Positions 25,481 to 37,300 of a stretch of DNA of 64,000 bases are shown here, one piece after another. This stretch comes from Opisthorchis felineus. Lineage: Eukaryota > Platyhelminthes > Trematoda > Opisthorchiida > Opisthorchiidae. The stretch's first letter is position 1, and every line of letters begins with the position of its first letter. A program made the position numbers and the translations under genes. The DNA lies in assembly GCA_004794785.1 (NCBI GenBank), contig SJOL01006476.1, positions 359,249 through 423,248 of the forward strand, in the 5' to 3' direction. The notes below the pieces were generated by a model, which made no database searches, was not told the origin of the DNA, and saw only the letters and a list, made by a program, of their open reading frames with translations.

Positions 25481-26679
25481 CGCCAAGTGTACTTGCCGTT
25501 TTCATAGACTCTGAGGTTGGGCAAGTGTTCCATACTATAGGGCGTGTACTGAACTTCCTAATGTGGTGTGTTCTATTTCGACAGGTTCATGGAATCAAAA
25601 ATTGCCCGTAAAACTTGAGAAATGTAAATTGGCATCAGAGGGATAGTTTGCCATCTTCGTACAATGATGGAACACTGCAACTCCATAGAGATCAGAGGTG
25701 ATGCAGACAGGTTTGTTGAATCAACAATCAGGGAAGGCCGATCAAGTTGAACAGTTTATACCATGCTCAAGTTTTGTTCCCAATTGGCTATGATAATCAT
25801 GCCAGTTGGTAAAGGGTTGTTGTATTATTAGATGGCATACGAAAAGTGCACGCTGGTCCACGGAACTCAGAACACGACTAAGCGCAGTGTATCCACACTC
25901 AATCTGGTGCAGTAAAACGCGACTGTATACAGTGGCTGCTTGACTAGCCAATGGACAGACAAGGAAATACGTTATCGAATTGGATTACTGTTGCTCATTC
26001 CTTGACTTGTGAAAAGGGGCAACCCGATCGTCTGAGCACTGTGAGTCCAAGGTCGACTATACTGTGACTGGTGAGGAGACGGATAAAAATATCTCTTTGA
26101 TGAGTTATCGCAATGCCTTAGTAGGAACCAATTTGTAATGGCATCAGACGGACTATCAGTAGCATGTTTTGTCCTAAATCGAATGTATTCTGCCAGGTTG
26201 ATAAGGCACATGAAATGTATGAGGTTCGAGCTCGCCGAAAAGGAGCCCTCGAGGCAGTGTTGCGGTTCTATTCTTATGGCACCCACAGTCATAGATATGC
26301 TGGATAATTTCTCGGAGTAATGGGCTTCCTTGTAAAGTACGATATAAGTATTGTCATACACGGCGTTGACTGGTGGTCTATCCAAAAGTTCCAGTTTCAT
26401 CATCCGGTATAACCCTTTAGCCTCCAAACCAAGAGATTTACACGAACTGAGGCATGTATCAATTTTGGTACCGGAAAGAAGTACGAGCGATCGAAATCAA
26501 TAGCTGTCTACAATATTTCATTGGATGAAATGCAGTCAAGTTCTTCAGTTTCATCTACAGTTGGCCGTCTCAGGAGTTTCTAAGTTCTGTTAGTGACAGG
26601 TGTGCTGTCGGATGCATCATCATCATCATTGGCAACACCGATGCTTCGCTGCCGTTCAACTATGATTTATTTGAAAGCC

Positions 26680-27465
26680 TTATTGTGAAGAAAAGAATAA
26701 AGGTGGACAGGGAAGGGACTTAGTGCTAGCTTACTACAATCATTCCGAGGTGCCTACACCTCCAGACACTCATTCAGGCAATCTGGATAGAAACTGACAA
26801 CAAAATCGCCACTGACATCGGTTGGCGGCCATATCTTCCAGTGTCTCCAACCAGGCGCAGTGAGGATCACGCGGTCCCCAGCCTGGAAGGCGAGTAGCAC
26901 CGACAGCACCCAAGTGTTTCGCAATCTCCTTCATACACCTCTGCCAGGTCAAGGGTTGGCCACCTCTCTGAATTGGGCATGGAAACAGCACTCTCTTTGG
27001 CAAACGATGGTTAGGCATACGCAACACATGTCCCAACCAACGCAGCTTCTGGTGCTGAACACAGTTTTAAATGGAAGTACCCGTTGCACAACCGAAAACT
27101 CGCTTTCTAATTGCCTCGTTACGGATACGCCGACCCCAACCCACACGAGCTATGGTTCTGAGACAACGATTGTCGAACTCCTGAAGACGTATGAGCTCCA
27201 CTGGTCGAGCAGGCCAAGTCTCATAGCCATACAACAAGACAGCCCGCACCGTAGCCTGATACACACGTCCCCTGAGATTCACGGATACACAACTCTGACG
27301 CCATAGGTATCTCAAGTTAGCAAACGCGACCTGAGCCTTGCAGATTCGTGCATTGACCTCATCTGTCACACTACAATCAGAACTAATACAACTTCCAAGA
27401 TACGTAAAACGTTCCACAAAGGTATCATGGTTGTAGTTGGGCTGGGATAGTGTCAGGTCACCCAC
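26680..27465 (-). mobile_element. LINE reverse-transcriptase C-terminal fragment (RTE/CR1-like)
   Basis: The - strand reads FTYLGSCISSD, then RGRVYQATVRAVLLYGYETW, LQEFDNRCLRTIARVGWGRR and, after a frameshift, GHVLRMPNHRLPKR and LPGWGPRDPH. This order (YLGS, LLYGxETW, FDxRCLRxIA, GHVLRMP) is the standard C-terminal tail of fluke non-LTR retrotransposon polymerases. The catalytic fingers/palm domain is absent, consistent with 5' truncation. It forms one arm of an inverted pair with 27830-28535. Confidence 0.8.
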
Positions 27466-27482
27466 ACCTAGACAGGAGGACG
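27436..27482 (-). mobile_element. SINE fragment (body only)
   Basis: GGGCTGGGATAGTGTCAGGT followed by CACCCACACCTAGACAGGAGG matches the SINE body. It abuts the 5' edge of the LINE fragment on its left. Confidence 0.45.
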
Positions 27483-27579
27483 ACTAGGGTCCTCAACCAA
27501 AGCCTTTGGCTAAAAGCCTAACCGCAAGTAAGCGGTGCTTGGCGGCAAATGCAAATGCATTACCATTTCTACGGAACAA

Positions 27580-27800
27580 GTCGCCACATGTTCCAACCCC
27601 CAACCTGGAGGACCAGGGGGCTGTTTGTCAGACCTCTAACCATTGACCAACGTGGTATGAGAGACTGTGAGTGCCGCGGGGATACTCCCCAGTATAGCTC
27701 AATGGGTCGCTGAGGTGCGCAAACAGCCACACACGGTAAGGTCCAGTCTCTTCGTGACGGCTGTCGGATGCGCTTCGTACCGAACATGCAGTCCCTGAAC
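27580..27800 (+). repeat. Interspersed repeat, copy 1
   Basis: Shares long stretches with 52600-52765 in the same orientation, for example ACCTGGAG.ACCAGG.G.CTGTTTGTCAGACC and the GTCCAGTCTCTTCGTGAC end. It holds a tRNA A-box-like string (TATAGCTCAATGGGTCG). It sits between the two inverted LINE tails. Family unknown; could be a SINE or part of the LINE. Confidence 0.6.
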
Positions 27801-27829
27801 ACGCCACTCATCCTCTAAGTAGAAGCTTT

Positions 27830-28535
27830 CAGGGTTTTGGAGCGTTTTGTGGATCTTGGAATTTGTATAAGCTCCGACTGTAGTGTGAGAGATGAGGACA
27901 ATGCACGAAGCTCAAAGGATTCGGTCGCGTTTGCTAATTTGAGACACTCATGACAGGAAAGCGGCATATCCCCGGATGTGTGTATCAAGTTATAATACGT
28001 TTTAATACGTTATAATACGTTTTGTCATATGGACGTGAGACGTGTACATCGCAATCAGCCGGACTGAGACGTCTTCAGACCTTCGATAACCCTAGCTTGT
28101 GTAGGCTAGCACAGACGAAGTCGCGACGAAACAGTTAGAAAAGTAGTGTCTGGTTGTGCAACAGAGACTTCGATCGGAGAATGTATCCAGCATCAAAAGT
28201 TGGGGTGGTTTGGTCATGTATTGCGCATGCCAACTAGTCGTTTGCCGAAGATAGGGCTGTTTTCTGTGCCCAATGCAGTGGCACAGGCAGATAGCCAACC
28301 TTTGGCCTGGCAGTGGGGTATGATACAGATTACGAGAAGTCTAGGTGTTGTCGGTGTGACTCACCTACCAGGATGGGGAATGCGTGGTGCCCGCTTGGAG
28401 ACGCTGCAAGATATGGTTGCCAAACTATGTCAGCGGCGTTCTTCTGACTGCATGGAGTTGTAAACAACTTGGAATGATTGTGGTAGGCTAACAACAAGTC
28501 CCTTCCCCAACCACTTTTTTCTTCACAATACGCTC
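27830..28535 (+). mobile_element. LINE reverse-transcriptase C-terminal fragment, opposite orientation
   Basis: Same LINE family as 26680-27465 but on the + strand and more decayed. It contains the GHVLRMP-equivalent (WFGHVLRMPTSRLPK), LPGWGMRGARLETLQDM and the same non-coding tail (a GAATGATTGTGGTAGGCTA block followed by CTTCACAATA). Between 27940 and 28150 frames are broken by several stops. Confidence 0.75.
27985..28023 (+). repeat. Short tandem repeat within LINE relic
   Basis: TTATAATACGT / TTTAATACGT / TATAATACGTT-type units repeat about three times inside the decayed + strand LINE. Confidence 0.75.
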
Positions 28536-29257
28536 CTGGAAAAACTATGGTTGTACGGCGGCCGGGCATCACTGCTGAACGATGCTGACGATTATTTTTT
28601 TTACCACTGCATCAGGTCCCCATGGGATTGTAACTGTACATCCGGTTGCGCAGTGTTGTGCTGACGTGACATCATCCTTACGGTCAGTATGGTGTTGCTG
28701 AGTGACCTATGAATCGCCACCATTATCGATAAATCAAAACACAACAAATCAGAAGTATTGTGTTCCGTCAGTCAGTCAGGCACAAAAAAATATGAGATTA
28801 TGCAAAACGGTAGCTTGACTAGCAATAGGCAATGGATAGCTAAGGGCACTTGTTGTCGAATCGAATTATTCCATATATCAGTGGTCCTCAACCTTGTGGG
28901 GAGGGGTGTGAATAGAAGATCCCAGATACGAGGACAACCCATCGGGGGGAATAATTTTTAGCCCATTTTGTTTTAATCATTTAAACCTGACCATCAGTAT
29001 TGCTTTTGGACTTTGTCGTTCACCACCTATGTTGACCATAGCAGACGTGCCAGTATGACGTCCGTGTTGGTACTGCACCCACTTCATCAATATACTTTTC
29101 GCCTGGCAGTAAAATTCCAGTGTTGCCAAACGAACCCAATGTACCGTGTGCTTCTCAACTGTGTTCTTACTACTCATCCCGTGGCTACATTATAGTGCAT
29201 GAGGGACGAGCTATATGCGAGCGGTATACTACTCCCTCTTTCTGACCAACTTTACAG

Positions 29258-29346
29258 GTTTGGAAAACGTGGCTGAAGTAAAAAATATGATGAAGATAGA
29301 TTTGGATCCATTTCCTGGAAAGCGAGTAAATTTTGAAGGAATATGA
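29258..29346 (+). CDS. Candidate terminal exon with downstream poly(A) signal, unknown gene
   Basis: After the pyrimidine-rich acceptor CCAACTTTACAG the open frame reads GLENVAEVKNMMKIDLDP, then FPGKRVNFEGI and TGA at 29344. An AATAAA follows at 29464-29469. The layout is that of a last exon plus a short 3' UTR. No homolog is recognised and no partner exon was tied to it. Confidence 0.28.
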
Positions 29347-29749
29347 TGCTGTCAACTAGTTCGACGTTCAACGAGCCGTTGCAAAACCGTGATTCAGCAA
29401 ACATCTTCAGAATGAGCGAAGTTATTACGCTTCGTTCTTTCGGATTATGTTATGTTAAGCTCTAATAAAGTTCAGTTTGCTTCCCATGTACTCGTCACAG
29501 GAAATGTTTTCGACTGACTTGGGCGATCACTTGCGACATAATGAAAAACGCGAGTTACGGGAAATACGTTGAGAAATACTACTGTTGATTAGTCAGTGGG
29601 GTGCATTTGGTTCACCAGGAAAAAGACAACTTATGGTCATTCATCCTCGACTTTCCCTAGTTGGCGCGATTCCTTCGCTTTTGCGTGCAGTCTATCTCAC
29701 CTAATTTCGACAGAATGTATGCCTCGCACTCCCGAACTAAGAACTTATT

Positions 29750-30075
29750 TCAAAACAGAGGCCGGCAAGATTGTGGTTCATCAAGAGTGGTGAACGAGGA
29801 AGCCAAGGTACAAAAAGACACTACTAAAGACATTGTTAAAAGACACGATCAACTTTATCTCCTCTAGGATGCACGAAGACGAGGTAGGACACGAGTTCGA
29901 CTGCATACTGGATCGAGCGAGATAGAAGAACGTGAACTGATGGAAGCGTGGTACTCCACGGAAGAAGCTATCAACAAACATATCGAAATTGACCCCAATG
30001 GCAGCAAGGGAACACCAGAACTACAGGGCTCTGGGCTCTGGGCTGCACAAAGAATACGACGAGGAATTCATAGAA
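29750..30075 (+). mobile_element. Penelope-like element C-terminal tail
   Basis: The + strand reads VGHEFD-like text, then RELMEAWYSTEEAINKHIEI and DP. This matches the conserved end of Penelope GIY-YIG proteins (HxFDW...R..LEAWxS...AINRHI). A hairpin-family sequence with a hammerhead-like core follows about 370 bp downstream and may be its terminal region. Confidence 0.55.
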
Positions 30076-30439
30076 GAATCAGGAAACCTCAATTCAAACG
30101 GACACCGCAATTCTGTTGGAGGCGCCCAGCCAATAAACCAAGGTACCATATTAACCGGTGGACGCAGGGACATCAGACGTTACAACTAACAAAACTCCAG
30201 ATCGGATCACAACGCAATGCAAATTGAGAAGGGGGACAATCAAAGCAAAGGAAGGAACTAACAAAAATGAAAGGCATTGGGATAACTAATCGACTCAAAA
30301 GCGCAAACTACAACGCAAGAAGGATCACAAACGGACAAATAAATTCAAGAAAACGCCGTTTCCCAACTGACCAACCATGGTAGGAGATAACAGATAATCG
30401 CCATATAAAGGCACACAAGCAAAGAGGAAGTACCCACCC

Positions 30440-30530
30440 AGCTGTGTACTGATGACGTCTTCTCGTATGGTGACGAAACGTATGCAATTCAATCGCCAAG
30501 CTCGGTGAACAGATCAATAGCCACCTGATC
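30440..30530 (+). repeat. Hairpin-family arm downstream of a Penelope-like tail
   Basis: Reads CTGATGA (30449-30455), a short stem-loop, GAAAC (30475-30479), then TATGCAATTCAATCGCCAAG and ends GAACAGATCAATAGCCACCT, the same arm as in element 1. Its place after the Penelope-like C-terminus suggests the hairpins derive from that element's terminal region. Confidence 0.6.
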
Positions 30531-31807
30531 AATAACCAATAAGCCAAGGTACTAACTATATTTACATCAACAGTCAACATCAACAGCCCGCCAAACTTGC
30601 AGCATTGCCATCATCCAGGCTGCTGACAGATACTTGACATCAGGATGTATAAACAGGTACGAAGAAAAAGCCGGAACAACGTGACGTCAAGAACCAGTTT
30701 TTCTGGTTACACTCTCAAAACAGCTCAAATGGAAAATAATATTGCAGTTACATATTCAGTGGTTGCTCTTAGGCAGCATACTAGTGGTACTGACCAAGAT
30801 CTTTCTCTCATGCACGAATTTATCTCTAAAGCGGGTTTGGTCCTCTTGGGCACGATTGCATCTAGATCGGTCAACAACATACCCAGCATAGTTAGGAAAG
30901 TTTCAGGTCAAAACACAGCGCAGTGGAGTATGACGGTCCGACGTTTCGGTTATTATGGGCAGGCTTTTTCAGGGACTTTTACAATCAATTGAGTCTATTG
31001 TGTTTTGACTTTGAACACACCACAGTGCAAACCACATGGCGCTCAATTCCCCCAATAAGATCCGAGTCACGTTTAGCTCGAAACTCCCTAGTTTACTGCA
31101 CCATTTGATGATTTCCAAACTTTATCGATCCTGTTTCATACAACAGCACTTCATCGGGACGAAAACACCTACGGAGTGCAACTGCTCAAGGCAAAGTCAC
31201 GGTCATTTCGATCTAAGTGATTCACATTGATGACGATGATGATGAGGATAATATGAGACCCATAACCACCGCCTGCAGGCTAAAAAGATGGGATGTCACG
31301 AACCGCATCTTCATAGTGCACTCACGCCACTAAAAGAATGACGTCAGTTGCTACTCTGTCTTGTGTTTGCCGGCTAGTATCGGTTATTCGGCTGGCGCTG
31401 TTTGTGAGAATGAAGAGAGCAAACCAAAAAGAGTCGAATTTGAACACGTAGTTGTTCCTTCCGTAATGACAATCGAATGGCGAGAAATCGAGGCTTTTTT
31501 ATGGTTGTGTGGATTTTTCTAAGGGCAGGAAACGTTAACAACGGAACATTTCAGTTCTCAGTGGAACTCACTGTACTGGGTTATCGTGAGCCGCCGAAAC
31601 TACGGATCGACAGAGAAGATATTCTCTGCACACCGCATCGGTTGCTAGGTGAAGCTTGGAGTTACTATCCAGTTTAGCTGATCACTTGAACAATAAGACT
31701 GTTATTATTTACTCAGACGACGATGACTATGTTTAGATAGCTTTGTTGAACACAATAAGCAGTGGTACGCATTATTCCAATTGGTTGATTTTTGGTCGAG
31801 GGTTGTG

Positions 31808-31994
31808 GTAATCGTTCAGCTGTAGCACCCTTTCGGCGCCTAGCTGCCATGCCACCCGAAGGAAGCATGAGGGCTGGGATACTGTCAGGTTGCCCAACAC
31901 TAAACAGGGGAAGTCGAGATGCAGAGGTCGGGTTCGAACCACGGACCTTCCGGTCTGTAAATTCGCGCTCTAACCACTGAGCCATCTCGCCCCA
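31808..31994 (-). mobile_element. tRNA-derived SINE, copy 2, full length
   Basis: The - strand has box A (TGGCTCAGTGG) and box B (GGTTCGAACCC) at normal tRNA spacing, then the same body as copy 1. It is flanked by 9-bp direct repeats AGGGTTGTG (31799-31807 and 31995-32003). In one frame it reads MAQWLEREFTDRKVRG, text I associate with fluke gene predictions that run into this SINE. Confidence 0.9.
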
Positions 31995-32537
31995 AGGGTT
32001 GTGAGCTATGGGCTGTCCTTGGCTAAAGGATCTGGGTCGACAGAGATCGCTCTCTCATGTGCGGAGTTCTCGTCGAAGAGGATCCCTTTAAAGGGGAATC
32101 ATTTGAGAGTAGAAAGTCAAGATGAGTACTTGAATAGCACAAGAGAGAGGTTGGATTGATTTAAGGCCTAGTCATTGGTGGACGAGAATCAACGGAGCAA
32201 TAATGATTTCTTTTGGAGCTCCGACGTCACAAGTATGGAGGAAGAATTCGCATACAATCACGGTACATAAGAGTGACGGGTCAAGAAGTTTCAACAGGAG
32301 TTGAGCTCGTGGAACTCGGGCGTCGTCTACCGGAACGTTCCGATTCGGGGTCGGACAATGTGTAAGCTGGATAATATCCTGAGCGGCCGGACTCACTTAC
32401 ATACCTCAAACGAGGATTCGGATGTGTGTCCTCCATGCTTCCAAGAGATGTGTACCTATTTCGAGGTGAATAAGTGAAACCGCAAATGATGTGGTAAATA
32501 AAGCAAAACTGTGAAATAAACTGCGTTTTTTTAAATA

Positions 32538-33093
32538 TTAGACTACAAAAGAAGGGCCGGAATTTACATATGGTTCTTGGTCAAATGGCTTTGAGAAAAA
32601 GTGATCAAGAAGCTTACAGTTATGAGGCCTGCTCAGCTTAACCAAGAGATAGTCGATCCGAATAGGCGTTATAATCAGAACTGAGTATCTTCTAGACTTA
32701 GCATATCCTGAAGTGAACAAATGAGTAGGACAACGGTACAAAATCAAGTGCAGTAGGTCTAAGAGATACCACTTCAAATGGAAAAGATGGTCCGGAGAAT
32801 CCAACATTCATAAAAATCTTTCTAAGTCCGAAGAGCCGATCGTTTGCCATGCTAGCCGGCTCACGATATTCTACCACGAAGAGTGAATTCACCCCCTCCC
32901 CACAAAAACGGCCAGTAACCCAACCATCTACAGATTCCCAGGAGAAACGGTTGTCCCGGAGGTTAGACTGCAATCCTAAAAGGTTAATTATGGGATGAAA
33001 TTTAATGACCGCATGGCTTCTAAACTGTTTATAACCCAGTTGAAGTGACCCTGAATCTAAAAGCAAATGACAAATACTCATTGCTTCATCCAT
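32538..33093 (-). pseudogene. Frameshifted long open frame, unknown (possible repeat ORF)
   Basis: Two overlapping - strand frames (33093-32698, 131 codons; 32807-32538) look like one coding sequence broken by a frameshift near 32.75 kb. The first contains WVTGRFCGEGVNSLF and EYREPASMANDRLFGLRK; the second RIDYLLVKLSRPHNCKLLD. I cannot assign a family. The style (aromatic-rich, no low complexity) suggests a decayed gene or transposon ORF rather than random sequence. Confidence 0.3.
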
Positions 33094-33762
33094 TCAAGAA
33101 AATTCGCTCTGAATCAACAACAGAAACTCCATGGAAGAACTGAGGAAATTAAATATAAAATGCACTACATATTTATATTGGAATAAAAATCCAGTTGAAT
33201 GCCACTGAATATATCGTTTCCAGCCCCGACAATCCTTGCAACTTTCAACGCTAGATTACCTACATTGCCTTCGCAAGAGGAGCTACTCCAAAAAAGAGCC
33301 AGAAGGCTCTTATACAAAGGTAGCCCCAATCGGAGGTTCACGCATTCTCCAGAACTATTGTCGTTCTGTCGGCCACATTCCTCGATTTTTTCGCAAACAG
33401 ATGAGTGTCATATACAGTCCGTTAGTACTAAAAGTCTGAAGCGTACTGGACAACTTTGCTTCTGATCAGTAACCTCGAAATTTGTACCACAAACCCTCAA
33501 GAGATACGTGGAGAACTCTACCACTCATTTGCAGATGGGTGGTTGATCAGCAGTGTACTAAAATTTGTGATCTTCACGTAAACCTTGATCAATGACGATA
33601 GTCTTCTCTTGTGTATGGTCTGGATTCGAGCTACTAGCATGTTCCACGTCCCATAGGGGGCAAGGAAACTGTTCACTTGTTCATTAATGCATGCAGAAAC
33701 AATGTACCAGTAGACAGCACTTTCCCCAAAATGTGGTTTGTGAGCAATGCGAGTACTCGGGT

Positions 33763-33787
33763 TCGGATCGGATCGGATCGGATCGGA
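33763..33787 (+). repeat. Pentanucleotide microsatellite (TCGGA)n
   Basis: Five perfect tandem copies of TCGGA in an otherwise unremarkable stretch. Confidence 0.9.
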
Positions 33788-34237
33788 AGGGTAACGATGT
33801 ATTTATGGTTAGATATCCAAACGTTCGATCCGTTGAGCAAACATGCCATAGTGGCTGAATGTGCAAGGTACTTGAGTTCGTAAACTTAACCTTAGCTCTC
33901 TTATGATACACTAACTGTTTTGTGGTCTGGTTAACTTGCGCTACCTAAAAATATCAATTCGCTTTGGCCGATCTTGTCAGAGATCGGGATGATTTCCACG
34001 AAACTGATAAAGTGCAGTCTAAATGATGGGGCTACAACAATTTGTTGTGATCAGCCAGAAGTAAGGACACTTTCAGGGAAGGTTTGAGCCCTCTTTCCTG
34101 TGAAATCGATCGGCACAGTGTGCGCCAGTCAGTATTGAAAACTGACAAGAAGTACCGCCCCTCTACTCATGGAAGCAAGCATCAGCAAGCGGTTTTTAAC
34201 CTTGCTTATACAAAACAGCCATCAAAAGGTAACTCAC

Positions 34238-34379
34238 CCAACATCGTACAGACTACAGTAGGGCAATGAGAGACGTCTTATGAACTGCCACACCTCTTCA
34301 TATGTCCAGTCCAAGATCGGATTGATCCTCATTATTTGCGGCCAGCCCGGATCGGTCATGACCATCGGACGGAGATGAG
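34238..34379 (-). CDS. FLAD1: FLAD1 exon h: [10 protein letters not shown] segment
   Basis: Acceptor GGGCCAG, donor GTGAGT, separated from exon g by 317 bp. It encodes [29 protein letters not shown] and PYCSLYDVG. It ends with two bases of a split codon, so at least one more coding exon is needed; no YTSLG-like exon was found to the left. Confidence 0.94.
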
Positions 34380-37300
34380 CTGGCCCATATATAAAGAAGA
34401 GAGGGAAATTCGGATGAGTACAGTAGCCATTTGACAGGAAGTAAACTGTTCGGTGCCACCGAAGTATTTTTTATTACGTGGATAACAATTTAAGATGACG
34501 ACTGAAGTCGGTCCCATTTAGGTAAAACCTGTTCACCGATCTCTGAATTCGGTTGCTTGGAGAATTGCATGTAATCCAGAGTCTGTGATGCTGATCCGAA
34601 AACCCGTTCGGCTGCTTCACGAACCCCCTCCCCAACCGTCTGCATGGTACTATAACGAATCGACTAGGTACTTTTAAGCCAAAATAACAAACATACCCGA
34701 TCTTGGATCCGACAGCCTTGTTCCCATAAATACTCCACGCACATTGGGAAAGTCACGCAGTAGCCGTTCCAGTGATGATTTGATGTCCCCCTCGTAAATA
34801 ATCAAACTACCGTGCCTTATCTGGTCTTCTCTATTATCCGTTTGCATGCTCTCATCATTTGGTCGAAGAATAGAGGAGGAAGGAAGGCGATAAAAGTGCA
34901 CAGTTCGTTGAACAAAATTCTCCAGTTCGGGGAACACGGATCGCGATCGTATGTACAGTAATTTTGGAAAATCCAGCAACGACGCCTCTGAATCCTGCCC
35001 CGCACTACGCTTCTGTCGTTGACGATACACGCTGTAGATGAGATGAAGCAACACCGTACAATCCTTTCCTCCGTTGAAGCCAATAACCAGTTGAGAAGAG
35101 CTGAAGGCGAAACAAATGAGTGAAGCAAAGTGATCTTTTGGTGCCGGTGAAAAACATCTTGAAACAAAGAGATGGAGAGAAAGGGAGTCTGCAGCTCACT
35201 ATCCAAATTTGGAAAGAAGGCCTATTTTAAATGAATTTTTAAGCTGACAGATTCAGCTAGGGTAGAGCGAAAAACTAACGTTACATAGGTGAAACCGGTG
35301 TCGTTGTGTGAGGGACAACTGTCGTATTTTACGGTTATTGTTGTGAACAGTACTATCACACCGGAAATACAAGTGTCACGTACCTCCAAAGGCAACAAAA
35401 GTGGACGAGTTAAGACTGACTGAGTCAAACATGACAACCAAAAAAACATCTACAGCGCTTACGTTCAACGGGGAAGCATTTTGCTGTCAAATACGTAATC
35501 GGTGCACTAGGTTCTCCTATAGATAAACGGAATGCCACTAGGCCTCCGTTGATTAACAACACAAATCTCTCGCAGTTCGCAGTTCACATTCCGCTCAACA
35601 GGTTGATGCGGTGGAATTTCAGTTTTAATGAAGAATGAGTTGGTCGATTTTCGGATCACAGTGAACTTTCAGACTGTACCCTCCACTGTGAATGTCTATT
35701 CCCTGACTCCAACTGGTTCAAACAATTAAAGGTAGTGTCTCTACCACATTAACTTGGACTGCTCACGTTGAGAAAATCTTCTCAAAGCTAAAAAAATGTT
35801 AGAGAGATCCGTCATTTTAGTTATGTGCACAGTTTTACGGGTAATTTTGTGTGCTATTGTGTTCCCGGACATTTTGTACTACCCTCTCATCGTTTTCCCT
35901 GACTCACCTAAGAAACACCTTTCTCTACTCAAACGAGGCCTGAAATTATATTCCGGGCGAGTCTTATTTTTACTTGCACGTTTACGTGTCATCTTTTAAG
36001 CACGTTCTTTTTCCCAGTTCACAATTTTCCTCAGTGATGTGTCCCACACTCACCATTCAGACCTCCCATTAGCAAGGCCTTGCGACCGTACTGGGAATGT
36101 AGCGTCCCCGATTTGGACGTTGAGTGACGCTCGTTCCTAATGATCACGAAAAGGCGGAATACGGGACAATCAGTTCAACGCATTGCTAGTAATCCTACTC
36201 ACATCACTCAAGCATGGACATATTCGCCTGCTCAGATGTGAAAATCCTCCATACGCTGGTTTAGTGGTGGTAACATACTCGCCTTGCATGTCAGACGTGC
36301 GGAGTTCAAACATCGGCACGACCAGGGATATACACTGCTGATCACCTCTAATAAGAGCGAAACTAGAATCACCGGAATGATTGTGCCAGGACAGGACGAC
36401 TGCTCAAACCAGTGATGTCAGCGTGCATCCTACAAATCCCACAACCACCCACAACAAATAGAAAATAGTTATAGGTGGTTACGGGATTTGTAGATTTCAC
36501 GCTCACACACTAAACAAACAATAAACTTCAGCTTTCTAAACCTCTGAAGGACGTCAGTAACAGAACAGTACGTAACAGGGTTGGAAAGTTCGCCATTTGC
36601 AGGCCGGAACAAAAGACAGTCGACACATATCTCAACGAGGTAGACGCGGCCAACGATCAAACTCCAAATAATGCGTGTGGTCCGTTGGTCCCTAAGACCG
36701 AGACGGGCAGGGTCAGAGAAAAAGAACACAAGCCAGAAAGAAATGTCACGCTATCAAGTGTAGCAGGTGGTGTGATATGAATACAGAAATATACTGGGCA
36801 TAGATATTAGCGGTCACAGACGGACAAGTAGGAATACCCGAGGAAACTTCAACTGGTGCAAAATGACTCAGACCATCAAGACCCAGCCTCAAGGAGATTT
36901 CGCATTTAGCTGTTTTTCTGCAGTTTTCTGCCTTTCAGTATTTTTTTAAATTGTTAACCACTTCTGTGCTGAGAATACCCTTCAACTCATAGAGGATTTA
37001 GCAAAGTATGTTTATCGATACACGCGAAAGACAAGCAATCTTGTGGCCATCTTACCCTAAAGGATGCTCATACAAGCATATCCGGTAAAATTATGGCGGC
37101 TTTTGGATGTCTTTGGATGAGCATTGTGCTCAACGGGCTTGTTTGTTGCAAATGGGATGCAGAAAATCAGGAATAAAGTGAGCATTGCAGTCGGCAGGGT
37201 ACAACAGAACGATAGAAGAATGGGAAAAGTCCAATAAATACTAATATTTATCATATCGGATAAAAATTTTGTGTTAAAGAGTTGATAAAGCCGATGGTAA

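Noticed and set aside
25972..26427. 151-codon open frame on the - strand as a gene
   Set aside because: No domain or splice support; it lies downstream of a Gypsy relic and gives no recognisable integrase or reverse-transcriptase motif in any frame.
26620..26636. CATCATCATC microsatellite
   Set aside because: Too short to be informative; noted only.
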